Part shown: positions 9,096 through 19,203 of the stretch, piece after piece | How the letters are laid out: each line of letters begins with the position of its first letter | Position numbering within the stretch: position 1 is the first letter of the stretch | Notes under the pieces: model-generated | The model's database searches: none | What the model saw: only the letters and a program-made list of their open reading frames with translations | What the model was told of the DNA's origin: nothing | Made by a program: the position numbers and the translations under genes | Assembly (NCBI RefSeq): GCF_000819785.1 | Contig: NZ_CDBK01000041.1 | Location: forward strand, 88,523 to 152,522 | DNA length: 64,000 bases | Source: Aeromonas caviae | Lineage (GTDB): Bacteria; Pseudomonadota; Gammaproteobacteria; Enterobacterales; Aeromonadaceae | Direction of reading: 5' to 3'

Positions 9096-9930
9096 TTATA
9101 ACCGGAAGTTGCCGACCAGCTTGTCGAGCTCGCCGGAGAGCTGTTGCAGGCTGCGGCTGGACTCGGTCAACTGGTGGGCGATGTCGGCGGTCTCCATGGT
9201 GAGCTGGTTGATGTCCTCCACGTTGCGGTTGATCTCCCCGACCACGCTGGACTGCTCTTCGGTGGCGGTGGCGACCTGGATGTTCATGTCGCTGATCTGA
9301 GTGATGTGCCCGGTGATCTGGTCGAGGGCGCCGTTGGCCTCGTCGGCCTGGGTCACCACCCGCAGGCTCTGGTTGCGCCCCTGGGCCATGGCGCTGACGG
9401 CGCGGGCGCTCTGCTCCTGGAGGCTGTTGATCATGCCCTGGATCTCGGCGGTGGAGGCGGCGGAGCGGCTGGCGAGGTTGCGCACCTCGTCGGCCACCAC
9501 GGCGAAGCCACGGCCCTGCTCGCCGGCGCGGGCGGCCTCGATGGCGGCGTTGAGAGCCAGCAGGTTGGTCTGCTCCGAGATGCTGCGGATGGTGTCGAGG
9601 ATGCTGCCGATGGAGTCGGTCTGGCTCGCCAGAGACTCGATGACCCCGGCCACCTGTTCGATTTCACCGGAGAGGCCGACGATGCCATGACGGGCCTGGG
9701 CGACGACCTGGGCCCCAGCATCGGCCTGCTCGTTGGCCTGCTTGGCGACGTCGGCTGCCAGGGATGCATTGCCGGCGATCTCGCTGACGGTGGCTCCCAT
9801 CTCGTGGATGGCGGTAGCGACCTGGACGGTGCGATCCCGCTGGGCGGTGCAGTTGTGCTGGGTGAGCTGGGCCTTGGCGGCCACCTCGTTGGCGGTGGCG
9901 GCGAGCTGGCGGGAGTTGCTCGCCACCTGT
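9096..9930 (-). repeat. Direct repeat copy B: shared chemoreceptor signalling module
   Basis: Partner of 7325-8160. Near identity ends in the HAMP-proximal region (VASNSRQ), beyond which the two sensors are unrelated, giving a sharp boundary. Confidence 0.85.
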
Positions 9931-11006
9931 TCGATGGAGCCGTGGATCTTGGCGACAAAGTTGTTGAAGCCGGTCGCCACCTGGGCCAGTTCGTCACGGC
10001 CATCGACCTTGAGGCGATGGGTGAGGTCGCCATCACCGCTGCCGAGTTCGCGGAACAGGCGGGCCAGTTCGTTGAGGGGGCGGCTCACGGAGCCCGCCAG
10101 GAGAACGCCGAGCAGCCCCATGCCGACGGCGATGGCCAGGCTGACCAGCACTATGTGCAGGCGCGCTCTGTCCAGTTCGGCATAAATTTCGGCCTCCGGC
10201 ACCTGGGCCACCAGATACCAGTCGAGCAGGGGGATGTAGCTGCTGGCCAGGATCACGGGCTGGCCGTCGACCTCGGCACGGGTGGCGGCAAAGGGCTGCT
10301 TGTTGAGCAGGTTGGTGCTGCTGCCGCTGGCCAGCTGGGTCAGGTTGTCCCGATCGATGCGGGCGGCGTCGGGGTGCAGCTTCACCTTGCCGCTGCCATC
10401 TGTCATGAAGACGAAGCCGCTGTCGCCGATACGGAAGTTGGCGAGCATGCTGACCATGCTGTCGAGGGATTTGGCGAGGCCGGCGAGGCCGCGTCCGTCG
10501 AGCTGCTGGAAGTTGACGAACAGTTTTACCTCGCCATTGCTCTCCCGAAAGATGCTGAGCATCAGATCCTGGCGGCTCTTGGTGTAGTCATAGAACCAGT
10601 TGTCCTGCTCGTGGTTCAGGATGCGCAGAAAACCGTCCTGGTTGTAGTAGGCGGCACTCTGGCGATCGGCGAAGGAGGCGGTGACCAGACCATACTGGCT
10701 CGTCATGTCCTTGAGCTGGTTGATGAGGATGGACTCCTGCTCTTTTGGCATGCCGCGCTCGACCCAGTCCAGCACGAAGCGGTCGTTGGCAAGCTGTCTG
10801 GCGGCATTGGCGACCGAGGTGAGATCCTTTTCGATCTCCTTGCCGATGCGCTGGGTCAGGTTGGGCAGCTCCTGCTCGAACATGCGGTTCTCGATCAGTT
10901 GCTGGGCAGAACGCTGGCTGAAATAGCCCACCAGCAGGCAGGAGAGGGCCACAGCGAGGATGACGGTGGCCAGAATTTTCTGTTTCAGTGTCAGGCTTGC
11001 GAACAT
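9096..11006 (-). CDS. Methyl-accepting chemotaxis protein (dCache-type sensor)
   Basis: Chemoreceptor of 636 residues. TM1 is at about residues 10-30. It is followed by a large periplasmic region of about 240 residues with features of a double Cache (dCache_1) domain: [20 protein letters not shown], a YNQDGF segment, and a distal [15 protein letters not shown] lobe. TM2 follows ([23 protein letters not shown]), then HAMP ([20 protein letters not shown]) and a signalling domain with the [20 protein letters not shown] tip. dCache domains often bind amino acids or other small organic ligands; the ligand cannot be read here. There is no C-terminal CheR/CheB pentapeptide. The ribosome-binding site before the ATG is weak. 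The C-terminal half is a near copy of that of the neighbouring receptor. Confidence 0.94.
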   Translation of the reverse strand: MFASLTLKQKILATVILAVALSCLLVGYFSQRSAQQLIENRMFEQELPNLTQRIGKEIEKDLTSVANAARQLANDRFVLDWVERGMPKEQESILINQLKDMTSQYGLVTASFADRQSAAYYNQDGFLRILNHEQDNWFYDYTKSRQDLMLSIFRESNGEVKLFVNFQQLDGRGLAGLAKSLDSMVSMLANFRIGDSGFVFMTDGSGKVKLHPDAARIDRDNLTQLASGSSTNLLNKQPFAATRAEVDGQPVILASSYIPLLDWYLVAQVPEAEIYAELDRARLHIVLVSLAIAVGMGLLGVLLAGSVSRPLNELARLFRELGSGDGDLTHRLKVDGRDELAQVATGFNNFVAKIHGSIEQVASNSRQLAATANEVAAKAQLTQHNCTAQRDRTVQVATAIHEMGATVSEIAGNASLAADVAKQANEQADAGAQVVAQARHGIVGLSGEIEQVAGVIESLASQTDSIGSILDTIRSISEQTNLLALNAAIEAARAGEQGRGFAVVADEVRNLASRSAASTAEIQGMINSLQEQSARAVSAMAQGRNQSLRVVTQADEANGALDQITGHITQISDMNIQVATATEEQSSVVGEINRNVEDINQLTMETADIAHQLTESSRSLQQLSGELDKLVGNFRL

Positions 11007-11192
11007 AAGGGTGACTCGGAAGTGTGAACCAGGGTTGAACTCATAATAGCGGCTGATTTGGCGCGCTCTTGAGGCGGCGGGGGCGTTTATTGTCGATTAA
11101 CGTTTGCGCTCACACCCGGATTGGACTGGATTGGCGCCCGATTTTGCCAAGACATCGTCGCAAGCGGGGCGACCCCTCGCCAGCACCCCGGC

Positions 11193-11220
11193 TTGCGGTT
11201 AAAGTGCTTGCACTTATAGT
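11193..11220 (+). promoter_or_regulatory. Candidate sigma-70 promoter for the patatin gene
   Basis: TTGCGG, 16-bp spacer, TATAGT, ending about 48 bases before the first candidate start codon. Found by eye. Confidence 0.45.
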
Positions 11221-11267
11221 AGGCTGCACCTGACTGGCGGCCTGCCCGCTCGACCCGCACCGGATTT

Positions 11268-13583
11268 ATGGACTCTCATATGCGCATCTTTCATCGGGGA
11301 TGGACCCACCTGCTCGTGCTCCTGCTGGCGACCCTGCCGTTCATGGCGGCGGCCGGAGCCAATGATCCCGCGCCTTCGGCCAGAAACCCGGGGGCAACCA
11401 AGATGGATCGTCCGAAGATCGCCCTGGTACTGAGCGGCGGCGGGGCCAAGGGGTCGGCCCATATCGGGGTGCTCAAGGTGCTGGAGGCAAAGCACATCCC
11501 GGTGGACATCATCGTCGGGACCAGCATGGGCTCCTATGTGGCGGGCATGTATGCCATGGGGCTCAGCGCCGAGGAGGTGGAGCGCACGACGCTGGCCATC
11601 GACTGGAACAAGGGCTATCAGGACAAGGTGGGGCGCGACGAGCTCTCCTTGCGCAAGAAGCAGCAGACCGAGAAGTACCAGCTGCGCACCGACATCGGGG
11701 TCAACGGTGACCAGACCCAGTTGCCGGACGGCTTCTTCCAGGGGCAGTCCATGGCCAGCCTGCTGCGCCACGCCACCTCCAACCTGCCGGCGCAAAAGAG
11801 CTTCGACAACCTGCCTATCCCCTATCGCGCGGTGGCGACCGACATGGAGACGGTGACCCCCTTCGTGCTGGATCACGGCAGCCTCGCCAAGGCGATGCAG
11901 GCCTCCATGTCCATTCCCGGTGCCCTCAAGCCGGTGGACTGGGACGGCCGCATCCTGGCCGACGGTGGCACGGTCAACAACATGCCGGTGGACGTGGCCA
12001 AGGCCATGGGGGCCGACGTGGTGATCGCGGTGGACATCAGCGCCAAGCTGCGTACCCGGGAGTCCCTCAAGTCGGGATTGGCCATGATCGATCAGCTCAC
12101 CACCTACATGACCCAGGTGGGGACCGAAAAGCAGAAGGCGCTGCTCGGCCCCAGGGACATCCTGCTGACCCCCGAGTTCGGCAACATGGGGATCGCCGAC
12201 TTCGCCCTGATGCCGGAGGGGATCAAGATCGGGGAGGCGGTCGCCAACAGTGCAGCGACCCGGCTCGATGCGCTCTCTCTCTCGCCCGCCGCCTACGCCG
12301 ACTATCGCAACGGCAAGCTGAGCCGGCGCGCCGAGCGCAGCGGCCAGCCCGCCTACTACATCGACAAGGTGGAGATCATCAACAAGTCGCGCCTCTCCGA
12401 CGACACGGTGCGGGCCATGCTGAACGTGCGTCCGGACAAGGTGCAGACCTACGAGAGCCTGGAGGCGGGGATCCGTCGCCTCTACGCTCTGGAGTCGTTC
12501 GATCGCATCACCTACGAGGTGGAGGAGCGGGACGGGGAGAACGTGCTGGTGGTGGACGCCAGCGAGAAGAACTGGGGGCCGGGTTATCTCAACTTCCAGC
12601 TCGGTTTCTCCGATGACTTCGAGAGCAGCTCCAACTACAACGTCGGCATGTCCTACACCCTGACCAACGTCAACGACTGGGGAGGCGAGTGGCTGACCGA
12701 GGCGTCCCTCGGGACCGCCAAGCACCTCAAGACCGACTTCTACACCCCGCTGGAGCCCTCCCAGACCTACTTCGGCGAGACGAGCCTGGCCTACGACAAG
12801 ACCCAGCGACGGGTCTTCTTCCCGGAAGAGAGCAGGTCGTCGTCCGGGGTCAGCTATCTGGACTCCGAATACAGCTTCACCAGCGTGGATCTTGCCGTCG
12901 GCTGGAATCGCCAGCCCTGGAGTCGCTTCTCCCTTGGACTGGAGGGCAAGATCGGCAGCGTGGAGATCCAGAACCTCACCAATGCGGATGCCGATGCCTC
13001 CGCCTGGGGACCCTACATCCGCTTCGAGCACGATACCCTCGACAGCCGCTACTTCCCCTATCAGGGGGTCTACTGGGACATCAAGGGGGGCTACTCCTAC
13101 GTCGATCTCGACCCCTCGGACGGCCCCTCCGAGCAGGCCGAGGGGGTGAATTACCGGCTGGTGATGATCAAGCCCTGGTCCTGGGACAGGCACAGCCTCA
13201 ACCTGATGCTGGAAGGGGGCGGCTCAAGTTCCCAGGAGACGGTACCGCTGTTCGTGCAGGATCTGGGGGGGCTGTTCCGCATGTCCGGCTTCCAGCATTA
13301 CCAGTTGAGCGGTCGCTACAGCCTGTTCGGCGGATTGCGCTACATCTACCGGGTGGCGGACAACGACTTCGGTGCCTTCAAGGCCCCCCTGTTCCTCGGG
13401 GGCTCCCTCGAGCAAGGGGGGGTCTGGGACAAGGGAGAGGACATCAGCATCGAATCCTCCTATACCTCGGGTTCCCTCTATATGGGGGTGGAGAGTTTCC
13501 TCGGTCCCATCTTCCTCGGCTATGGCGTGGCGGAGGGGGGACACGACATGTTCTATCTGCAATTGGGCACTACGTTCCAATAA
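11268..13583 (+). CDS. Patatin-like phospholipase with POTRA and outer-membrane barrel (type Vd autotransporter, PlpD-like)
   Basis: A 771-residue protein with a signal peptide (MRIFHRGWTHLLVLLLATLP, from the second ATG at 11280), then a patatin lipase domain (about residues 45-320). The glycine-rich oxyanion loop LSGGGAKGSAH, the nucleophile motif GTSMG (S86) and the dyad aspartate D232 in ADGG are all present, so the enzyme looks active. A short POTRA-like segment follows (about 360-430, YYIDKVEIINKSRLSDD). A beta-rich C-terminal half of about 340 residues ends in LQLGTTFQ, typical of BamA-family 16-strand barrels. This architecture matches type Vd secretion (PlpD of Pseudomonas, FplA of Fusobacterium): outer-membrane-anchored phospholipase A activity. 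It stands alone. The choice between ATG 11268 and 11280 is not settled by a clear ribosome-binding site. Confidence 0.92.
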   Translation: MDSHMRIFHRGWTHLLVLLLATLPFMAAAGANDPAPSARNPGATKMDRPKIALVLSGGGAKGSAHIGVLKVLEAKHIPVDIIVGTSMGSYVAGMYAMGLSAEEVERTTLAIDWNKGYQDKVGRDELSLRKKQQTEKYQLRTDIGVNGDQTQLPDGFFQGQSMASLLRHATSNLPAQKSFDNLPIPYRAVATDMETVTPFVLDHGSLAKAMQASMSIPGALKPVDWDGRILADGGTVNNMPVDVAKAMGADVVIAVDISAKLRTRESLKSGLAMIDQLTTYMTQVGTEKQKALLGPRDILLTPEFGNMGIADFALMPEGIKIGEAVANSAATRLDALSLSPAAYADYRNGKLSRRAERSGQPAYYIDKVEIINKSRLSDDTVRAMLNVRPDKVQTYESLEAGIRRLYALESFDRITYEVEERDGENVLVVDASEKNWGPGYLNFQLGFSDDFESSSNYNVGMSYTLTNVNDWGGEWLTEASLGTAKHLKTDFYTPLEPSQTYFGETSLAYDKTQRRVFFPEESRSSSGVSYLDSEYSFTSVDLAVGWNRQPWSRFSLGLEGKIGSVEIQNLTNADADASAWGPYIRFEHDTLDSRYFPYQGVYWDIKGGYSYVDLDPSDGPSEQAEGVNYRLVMIKPWSWDRHSLNLMLEGGGSSSQETVPLFVQDLGGLFRMSGFQHYQLSGRYSLFGGLRYIYRVADNDFGAFKAPLFLGGSLEQGGVWDKGEDISIESSYTSGSLYMGVESFLGPIFLGYGVAEGGHDMFYLQLGTTFQ

Positions 13584-13731
13584 GGGCGAAATGCTGCCTT
13601 TTTGTTAACTCACCTTGGGTGGGCGGCTTGTCACTCTAAAAAAACCTAATGGGTTTATATGGTTATGCTGGTTTGATGAATAACTGCACAGGGTTTGGAT
13701 TTTAATTAGTCGTTAAAACTTATATAGTGGG

Positions 13732-13750
13732 GGGCACCCTACGGGTGTCC
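13732..13750 (+). other. Hairpin in the acnB 5' leader
   Basis: GGGCACCC pairs with GGGTGTCC around a TAC loop (8 bp, one G-T pair), 62 bases before the GTG start. acnB mRNA is known in E. coli to be post-transcriptionally controlled (apo-AcnB, RyhB); whether this stem plays such a role here is only a guess. Confidence 0.4.
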
Positions 13751-13812
13751 CGCAAGGACGATCGCCGCGAGCTTGGGCGAACCCCAAAAAAAAGACCAAA
13801 GAGGAATTAGTC

Positions 13813-16410
13813 GTGCTTGAAACATACCGTAAACACGTCGCAGAACGTGCCGCCGAAGGCGTGGTTGCCAAACCTCTGGACGCAGAGCAGGTCGCCGCCC
13901 TGGTTGAGCTGATCAAGAATCCGCCCGCCGGCGAACAGGACTTTCTGAAAGAACTGTTGTCCTCCCGCATTCCCCCGGGTGTTGATGAAGCGGCCTATGT
14001 GAAAGCCGGCTTCCTCACCGCCGTCGCCAAGGGCGAGGCCCATTCCCCCATCCTGACTGCCGCCGAAGCCGTCGAGCTGCTCGGTACCATGCAGGGTGGT
14101 TACAACATCCAGCCGCTGATCGACCTGCTGGACGATGCGACCCTGGCTCCTCTTGCCGCCAAGGGCCTCTCCCACACCCTGCTGATGTTCGACTCCTTCC
14201 ACGACGTGGAAGAGAAGGCCAAGGCGGGCAATGCTCACGCCAAGCAGGTGCTGCAATCCTGGGCCGACGCCGAGTGGTTCCTGAACCGCCCGGCCCTGGC
14301 CGAGAAGATCACCGTCACCGTCTTCAAGGTGACCGGCGAAACCAATACCGACGATCTGTCGCCGGCGCCGGACGCCTGGTCCCGCCCGGACATTCCGCTG
14401 CACGCCCTGGCGATGCTGAAGAACGCCCGCCCCGGCATCACCCCGGACAAGGATGGCGTCATCGGCCCCATCAAGACCATCGATGCCCTGAAAGAGAAAG
14501 GTTTCCCGCTGGCTTACGTGGGTGACGTGGTTGGTACCGGCTCTTCCCGTAAATCCGCCACCAACTCCGTGCTCTGGTTCATGGGCGACGACATTCCGTT
14601 CGTGCCGAACAAGCGTGCCGGCGGCGTCTGCCTCGGTGGCAAGATTGCCCCGATCTTCTTCAACACCATGGAAGATGCCGGCGCCCTGCCCATCGAAGTG
14701 GACGTCTCCAAACTGGAGATGGGCGATGTCATCGACATCTTCCCCTATGAGGGCAAGATCACCCGCCACGGCACCGACGAGGTGCTGGCCCGGTTCGAAC
14801 TGAAGACCGAGGTGCTGATCGACGAAGTGCGCGCCGGTGGCCGCATTCCGCTGATCATCGGCCGCGGTCTGACCGACAAGGCCCGCGAAGCGCTGGGCCT
14901 GCCGTTCTCCACCGTGTTCCGCCGTCCGCAGCCTGTCGCCGACACCGGCAAAGGCTTCACCCTGGCCCAGAAGATGGTGGGCAAGGCGTGCGGCGTGAAG
15001 GGCATTCGCCCGGGCACCTACTGCGAACCCAAGATGACCACGGTCGGCTCCCAGGACACCACGGGCCCCATGACACGCGACGAGCTGAAAGACCTGGCCT
15101 GCCTCGGCTTCTCCGCCGATCTGACCATGCAGTCCTTCTGCCACACCGCCGCTTATCCCAAGCCCATCGACGTGCAGACCCACCACACCCTGCCGGACTT
15201 CATCATGAACCGCGGCGGTGTGAGCTTGCGTCCAGGCGACGGCGTCATCCACTCCTGGCTGAACCGCATGCTGCTGCCGGATACCGTGGGTACCGGTGGT
15301 GACTCCCACACCCGTTTCCCCATCGGCATCTCCTTCCCGGCGGGCTCCGGCCTCGTGGCCTTCGCCGCCGCCACCGGCGTGATGCCGCTGGACATGCCGG
15401 AATCCGTGCTGGTGCGCTTCAAGGGCAAGCTGCAACCGGGTATCACCCTGCGTGACCTGGTCCATGCCATCCCGTATGCCGCCATCCAGAAAGGGCTGCT
15501 GACCGTCGAGAAAGCGGGCAAGAAGAACATCTTCTCCGGCCGCATCCTCGAGATCGAAGGTCTGCCGACCCTCAAAGTGGAGCAGGCATTCGAGCTGGCG
15601 GACGCCAGCGCCGAGCGCTCCGCCGCCGGTTGCACCATCAAGCTGGATAAAGAGCCGATCATCGAGTATCTGAAGTCCAACATCGTGATGCTGAAGTGGA
15701 TGCTCTCCGAAGGCTACGGCGACGTGCGCACCATCACCCGCCGCATCAAGGGGATGGAAGAGTGGCTGGCCAACCCGGTACTGATGGAAGCGGACAAGGA
15801 TGCCGAGTACGCCGAAATCATCGAGATCGATCTGGCCACCATCAAGGAGCCGATCCTGTGCGCGCCGAACGATCCGGACGATGCCCGTCTGCTGAGCGAC
15901 GTGGCAGGTGACAAGATTGACGAGGTGTTCATCGGTTCTTGCATGACCAACATCGGCCACTTCCGCGCCGCCGGCAAACTGCTCGAGAAGTATCAGGGCG
16001 AGCTGCCGACCCGCATGTGGATCGCCCCGCCCACCAAGATGGACAAGGATCAGCTGACCGAAGAGGGCTACTACGGCATCTTTGGTCGCGTCGGTGCTCG
16101 CATCGAAATACCCGGTTGTTCCCTCTGCATGGGCAACCAGGCGCGGGTAGCGGAAGGGGCCTCCGTGGTCTCCACCTCCACCCGCAACTTCCCGAACCGT
16201 CTGGGCAAGGGTGCCAACGTCTATCTGGCTTCTGCCGAGCTGGCCGCGGTTGCCGCCATCATCGGCAAGATCCCGACCGTGGAAGAGTATCTGCAGTATG
16301 CCAAGGCGCTGGACGCCACTGCGGCCGACACCTACCGCTACCTGAACTTCAACGAGATCGCCTCCTACACCAAGAAGGCCGATGCGGTGATCCTGCAGCA
16401 AGCGGTCTGA
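13813..16410 (+). CDS. acnB: Bifunctional aconitate hydratase 2 / 2-methylisocitrate dehydratase
   Basis: Iron-sulfur enzyme that isomerises citrate to isocitrate in the TCA cycle and also acts in the methylcitrate pathway; cytoplasmic. The length, 865 residues, equals that of E. coli AcnB and the sequence is colinear with it. The N-terminal HEAT-like domain specific to AcnB is present ([16 protein letters not shown]), and the [4Fe-4S] ligands are C710 ([10 protein letters not shown]), C769 and C772 (CSLCMGN). The start codon is GTG at 13813, preceded by GAGGAA about 8 bases upstream; it gives the same N-terminus as the E. coli protein. It is a single-gene unit with its own terminator. In its apo form the protein is known to bind mRNA in relatives. 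Confidence 0.98.
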   Translation: MLETYRKHVAERAAEGVVAKPLDAEQVAALVELIKNPPAGEQDFLKELLSSRIPPGVDEAAYVKAGFLTAVAKGEAHSPILTAAEAVELLGTMQGGYNIQPLIDLLDDATLAPLAAKGLSHTLLMFDSFHDVEEKAKAGNAHAKQVLQSWADAEWFLNRPALAEKITVTVFKVTGETNTDDLSPAPDAWSRPDIPLHALAMLKNARPGITPDKDGVIGPIKTIDALKEKGFPLAYVGDVVGTGSSRKSATNSVLWFMGDDIPFVPNKRAGGVCLGGKIAPIFFNTMEDAGALPIEVDVSKLEMGDVIDIFPYEGKITRHGTDEVLARFELKTEVLIDEVRAGGRIPLIIGRGLTDKAREALGLPFSTVFRRPQPVADTGKGFTLAQKMVGKACGVKGIRPGTYCEPKMTTVGSQDTTGPMTRDELKDLACLGFSADLTMQSFCHTAAYPKPIDVQTHHTLPDFIMNRGGVSLRPGDGVIHSWLNRMLLPDTVGTGGDSHTRFPIGISFPAGSGLVAFAAATGVMPLDMPESVLVRFKGKLQPGITLRDLVHAIPYAAIQKGLLTVEKAGKKNIFSGRILEIEGLPTLKVEQAFELADASAERSAAGCTIKLDKEPIIEYLKSNIVMLKWMLSEGYGDVRTITRRIKGMEEWLANPVLMEADKDAEYAEIIEIDLATIKEPILCAPNDPDDARLLSDVAGDKIDEVFIGSCMTNIGHFRAAGKLLEKYQGELPTRMWIAPPTKMDKDQLTEEGYYGIFGRVGARIEIPGCSLCMGNQARVAEGASVVSTSTRNFPNRLGKGANVYLASAELAAVAAIIGKIPTVEEYLQYAKALDATAADTYRYLNFNEIASYTKKADAVILQQAV

Positions 16411-16435
16411 GACTCGCCGGTCTGACCACTGAAAA

Positions 16436-16466
16436 TAACAATGCCGCGTCTCGACGCGGCATTTTC
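16436..16466 (+). terminator. Rho-independent terminator after acnB
   Basis: AATGCCGCGT / ACGCGGCATT with a CTCG loop followed by TTTTCC; symmetrical enough to act on both strands. Confidence 0.9.
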
Positions 16467-16641
16467 CATTTCAGGGGGCTGCGCGATAATGACCCGCCAT
16501 GCCCAGCAACGGCGTCGTCGATTTGCCTGGTATGCGCGTTGCGCTTTCGTTGTCTGGCCATGATGGCCCCACCGTTTCCTGGTGGGCACTTTTATACCGC
16601 GGTACCTGCGAAGCGGGCCCGCGCATTGCGGCGTGGTTGCT

Positions 16642-18213
16642 ATGTTTCTGTTCCGGATTGATCTGGCCCGCATGAAGTGGCGCCTTGGTTGTGCCCTGCT
16701 GGTGTTGGCCCTGCCCCTGGTGGTGGGAGGGTGGATGGTGCACGACAGCTACGAGCAGGAGCTGAAGAACGATGCCAGTGCGTCAGCCAGCAAGGCCAGA
16801 ACCTTGCTGGAGCGCATGCTGGATCAGGCCGAGCGGGCCAACCTCGAGGTATTGCCGCTGGCCGGTCGACCTTGCAGCGACAACCTGTTGCTGCTGCGCA
16901 AGCGGGTGGCGCTGGAGCCGTTCCTGCGCTCCATCAATCTGGTGCGACAGGGGATCATCAACTGCACCTCGCTGTTCGGGCCTGCCAGGGAAGTGGATGA
17001 CGGCTCCCGCTACACGGATCGCAAGTTGCTGCTGATGAGCGGCAACCTGGTGCGCAAGAATCACCCCTTGCTGGTGGTGCGTCAGGAGCGGGGGCGTGAT
17101 GCGGCACTGAGCGCCATTGACAGCAGCCAGCTCAGTTTCATGCTCACCCTGAGCAGCGATCCCAGCGAGCTGTTCTTGCAGGTGGGGTCCGCCTGGCTCG
17201 ATGAGTCCGGCCACTTCCAAAGCGATCCGCCGAAACTGCACAGCAAGTTTGCCCTGATACTCGCCTCCCAGCGTTACCCCTTCACCATCCACGCCGGTTA
17301 TGCCATGCCGATCTACTGGCGTGCCCTGTGGGAGGCTCGCCATCTGCAACTGATCTGGCTGGGAGCCAGTTCGCTGGTGCTCTCACTGCTGGTGTGGTGG
17401 CTGCTTGGGCGGCCTGGGGCCCTGGCGGACGAGCTGAGGCGCGGGCTGCGAGCCAGGGAATTTGTCCCCTATCTGCAACCGCTGATCGCCAGCAAGGGCG
17501 GCAAGATGGTGGGGGCCGAGGTACTGATGCGCTGGCAACATGCCACCGAGGGGCTGATCCGCCCCGATCTCTTCATCCCCCAGGCGGAAGAGTCTGGCCT
17601 GATCGTGCCCATGACGGTCAACCTGATGAAGACGGTGGCCAAGACACTCCACCCGGTACAGGAGCAGCTGCCCGAGGCATTTCACATCAGCTTCAACATC
17701 AGTGCCATCCACTGCCGGGACCTCTCCCTGGTGGCGGAGTGCCGCGACTTCCTCGGCCACTTCGTGCCGGGACGGGTGGTGCTGGTGCTGGAGCTCACGG
17801 AGCGGGAGCTGCTGGTGACCAGCCCGCAGACCCTCTCCCTGTTTCGCCAGCTCGACGAGATGGGGGTGCAGCTCGCCATCGATGACTTTGGCACCGGCCA
17901 CTCCAGCCTCATCTATCTGCAGCAATTCCACGTGGACTATCTCAAGATCGACCGCTCCTTCATCGGCCGTATCGGGACGGAGTCCCTCTCCGAGCACATC
18001 GTGGACAACGTCATCGACCTCGGGGGACGGCTGGGGTTGTCCCTGGTGGCCGAAGGGGTGGAGACGGAGCAGCAGGCCGCCTATCTGAGAGGCAAGGGGG
18101 TCCAGTATCTGCAGGGATACCTGTTTGCCCGCCCCATGCCGATACGCCAGTTCTGCCGGGAGCTGACGGCGGGAGAGATACAGGTCGCCGCCGGGCGCAC
18201 CGCCCAGGGCTAG
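16642..18213 (+). CDS. Membrane-bound cyclic-di-GMP phosphodiesterase, CSS-motif plus EAL domain
   Basis: Predicted to hydrolyse c-di-GMP. From the ATG at 16642 it has 523 residues. There is a TM segment near the N-terminus (LGCALLVLALPLVVGGWMV), then a periplasmic CSS-motif domain (RPCSDN, second cysteine in INCTS). A second TM follows (LIWLGASSLVLSLLVWWLL), then an EAL domain (about 270-505). Catalytic features are intact: E293 in AEVLMRW, LELTERE, the D414-D415 pair in IDDFGTGHSS, LKIDRSFI and VAEGVETE. No GGDEF domain is present. CSS-EAL proteins are regulated by the redox state of the periplasmic cysteines in E. coli. The start is uncertain (an upstream frame reaches 16582; no clear ribosome-binding site). 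Its stop codon overlaps that of the convergent LysR gene. Confidence 0.9.
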   Translation: MFLFRIDLARMKWRLGCALLVLALPLVVGGWMVHDSYEQELKNDASASASKARTLLERMLDQAERANLEVLPLAGRPCSDNLLLLRKRVALEPFLRSINLVRQGIINCTSLFGPAREVDDGSRYTDRKLLLMSGNLVRKNHPLLVVRQERGRDAALSAIDSSQLSFMLTLSSDPSELFLQVGSAWLDESGHFQSDPPKLHSKFALILASQRYPFTIHAGYAMPIYWRALWEARHLQLIWLGASSLVLSLLVWWLLGRPGALADELRRGLRAREFVPYLQPLIASKGGKMVGAEVLMRWQHATEGLIRPDLFIPQAEESGLIVPMTVNLMKTVAKTLHPVQEQLPEAFHISFNISAIHCRDLSLVAECRDFLGHFVPGRVVLVLELTERELLVTSPQTLSLFRQLDEMGVQLAIDDFGTGHSSLIYLQQFHVDYLKIDRSFIGRIGTESLSEHIVDNVIDLGGRLGLSLVAEGVETEQQAAYLRGKGVQYLQGYLFARPMPIRQFCRELTAGEIQVAAGRTAQG

Positions 18214-19139
18214 GCCGCGCCCACCAGGCTGTGCAGCCAGTTCACCAGGATGTCGTGGGGGCTGCCGGGTTCGGGAGGGGCGGGGGCGAGCAGGTGATAG
18301 CCGGTGCCGTCGGGGACGAAGCCGAGCGGTGCCACCAGCAGACCGGCCTCGATATCGTCGCACACCTGCCGGTAAGGGCCGATGGCGACTCCCAGCCCGG
18401 CGACTGCCGCCTGCAGGCTGAAATAGAAGTGCTCGAAGGTCTGACCCGGCACCTCCTCGTCGGCGGGCATGCCTGCGTGCTGCTGCCACTCCAACCAGGC
18501 GCCCGGACGGGTCTTGGTGTGCAGGCGGGGGGCCGTTGGTCTGAGGGCCTGCACATCCCCCCTGGGTTCAAAAAACTGCGCCACCTTGCCCGGCTGACAG
18601 ACAGGTCCGGTCAGCTCCTCGAACAGCAGCTGGCTGTGCAGATCCTCGGGCCAGTCGAAGTCGTTGCGCCGGATGGCGAGATCGATGCCGCTGCCAAAGC
18701 TGAGGGCGCCGCCCCCCGCCATCAGGTGAACGTCCAGCTCGGGGTGCAGGGCCTGAAAGGCGGGCCAGCGCGGGATCAGCCAGCGCATCAGCAGGGTGGG
18801 TTCGCAGGAGAGCACCAGCGACTGGGGACGGCTCTGCTGGCGCAGGGCTTGCGCCGTCTGGCGGATGCTGCCCAGCCCCTCTCTGACCGCCTGATAGAAC
18901 CGTTCACCCGCGTCGGTCAGAAAGACCCGGCGCTGGCGCCGCTCGAACAGCATGACCCCCAGATCCTCCTCGAGCAGTCGTACCGCCCGGCTGATGGCGC
19001 CATGGGTGAGATGCAGTTCGTCGGCGGCGCGGCCGAAATGCTCGGTGCGGGCCGCCACCTCGAAACAGCGCAGGGCGGTGAGGGAGGGAAGCGAGAGGGT
19101 TTTTTGTGAGTTTTTTTCACCATTCATGTCAGAAATCAT
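18210..19139 (-). CDS. LysR-family transcriptional regulator (GcvA-like)
   Basis: DNA-binding activator or repressor of 305-309 residues. The N-terminal winged helix (about residues 16-75) reads SLTALRCFEVAARTEHFGRA then HLTHGAISRAVRLLEEDLG, followed by a periplasmic-binding-protein-like effector domain (LVLSCEPTLLMRWLIPRW). The pattern resembles the GcvA/DsdC/AmpR branch. It is divergent from a LysE-family exporter gene with 64 bases between start codons, a common regulator-target arrangement, so control of that exporter is likely but inferred. ATGs at 19139 and 19127 are both possible; neither has a strong ribosome-binding site. The TAG stop overlaps the stop of the convergent EAL gene by three bases. 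Confidence 0.9.
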   Translation of the reverse strand: MISDMNGEKNSQKTLSLPSLTALRCFEVAARTEHFGRAADELHLTHGAISRAVRLLEEDLGVMLFERRQRRVFLTDAGERFYQAVREGLGSIRQTAQALRQQSRPQSLVLSCEPTLLMRWLIPRWPAFQALHPELDVHLMAGGGALSFGSGIDLAIRRNDFDWPEDLHSQLLFEELTGPVCQPGKVAQFFEPRGDVQALRPTAPRLHTKTRPGAWLEWQQHAGMPADEEVPGQTFEHFYFSLQAAVAGLGVAIGPYRQVCDDIEAGLLVAPLGFVPDGTGYHLLAPAPPEPGSPHDILVNWLHSLVGAA

Positions 19140-19203
19140 CGTTAGTTATTGGTGTTATTGGCAAATAAAATAGCCGATACCCCCTCTAATCAGGACTCTT
19201 TTC

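Noticed and set aside
13695..13728. Promoter-like TTGGAT and TATAGT upstream of acnB
   Set aside because: The spacer is 22 bp (20 bp to the overlapping TATATA), outside the sigma-70 range; another nearby combination has a 15-bp spacer. Not decidable by eye.
13807..16401. A long open frame on the minus strand opposite acnB
   Set aside because: Same codon-bias shadow as over aceE-aceF; acnB is certain on the plus strand.
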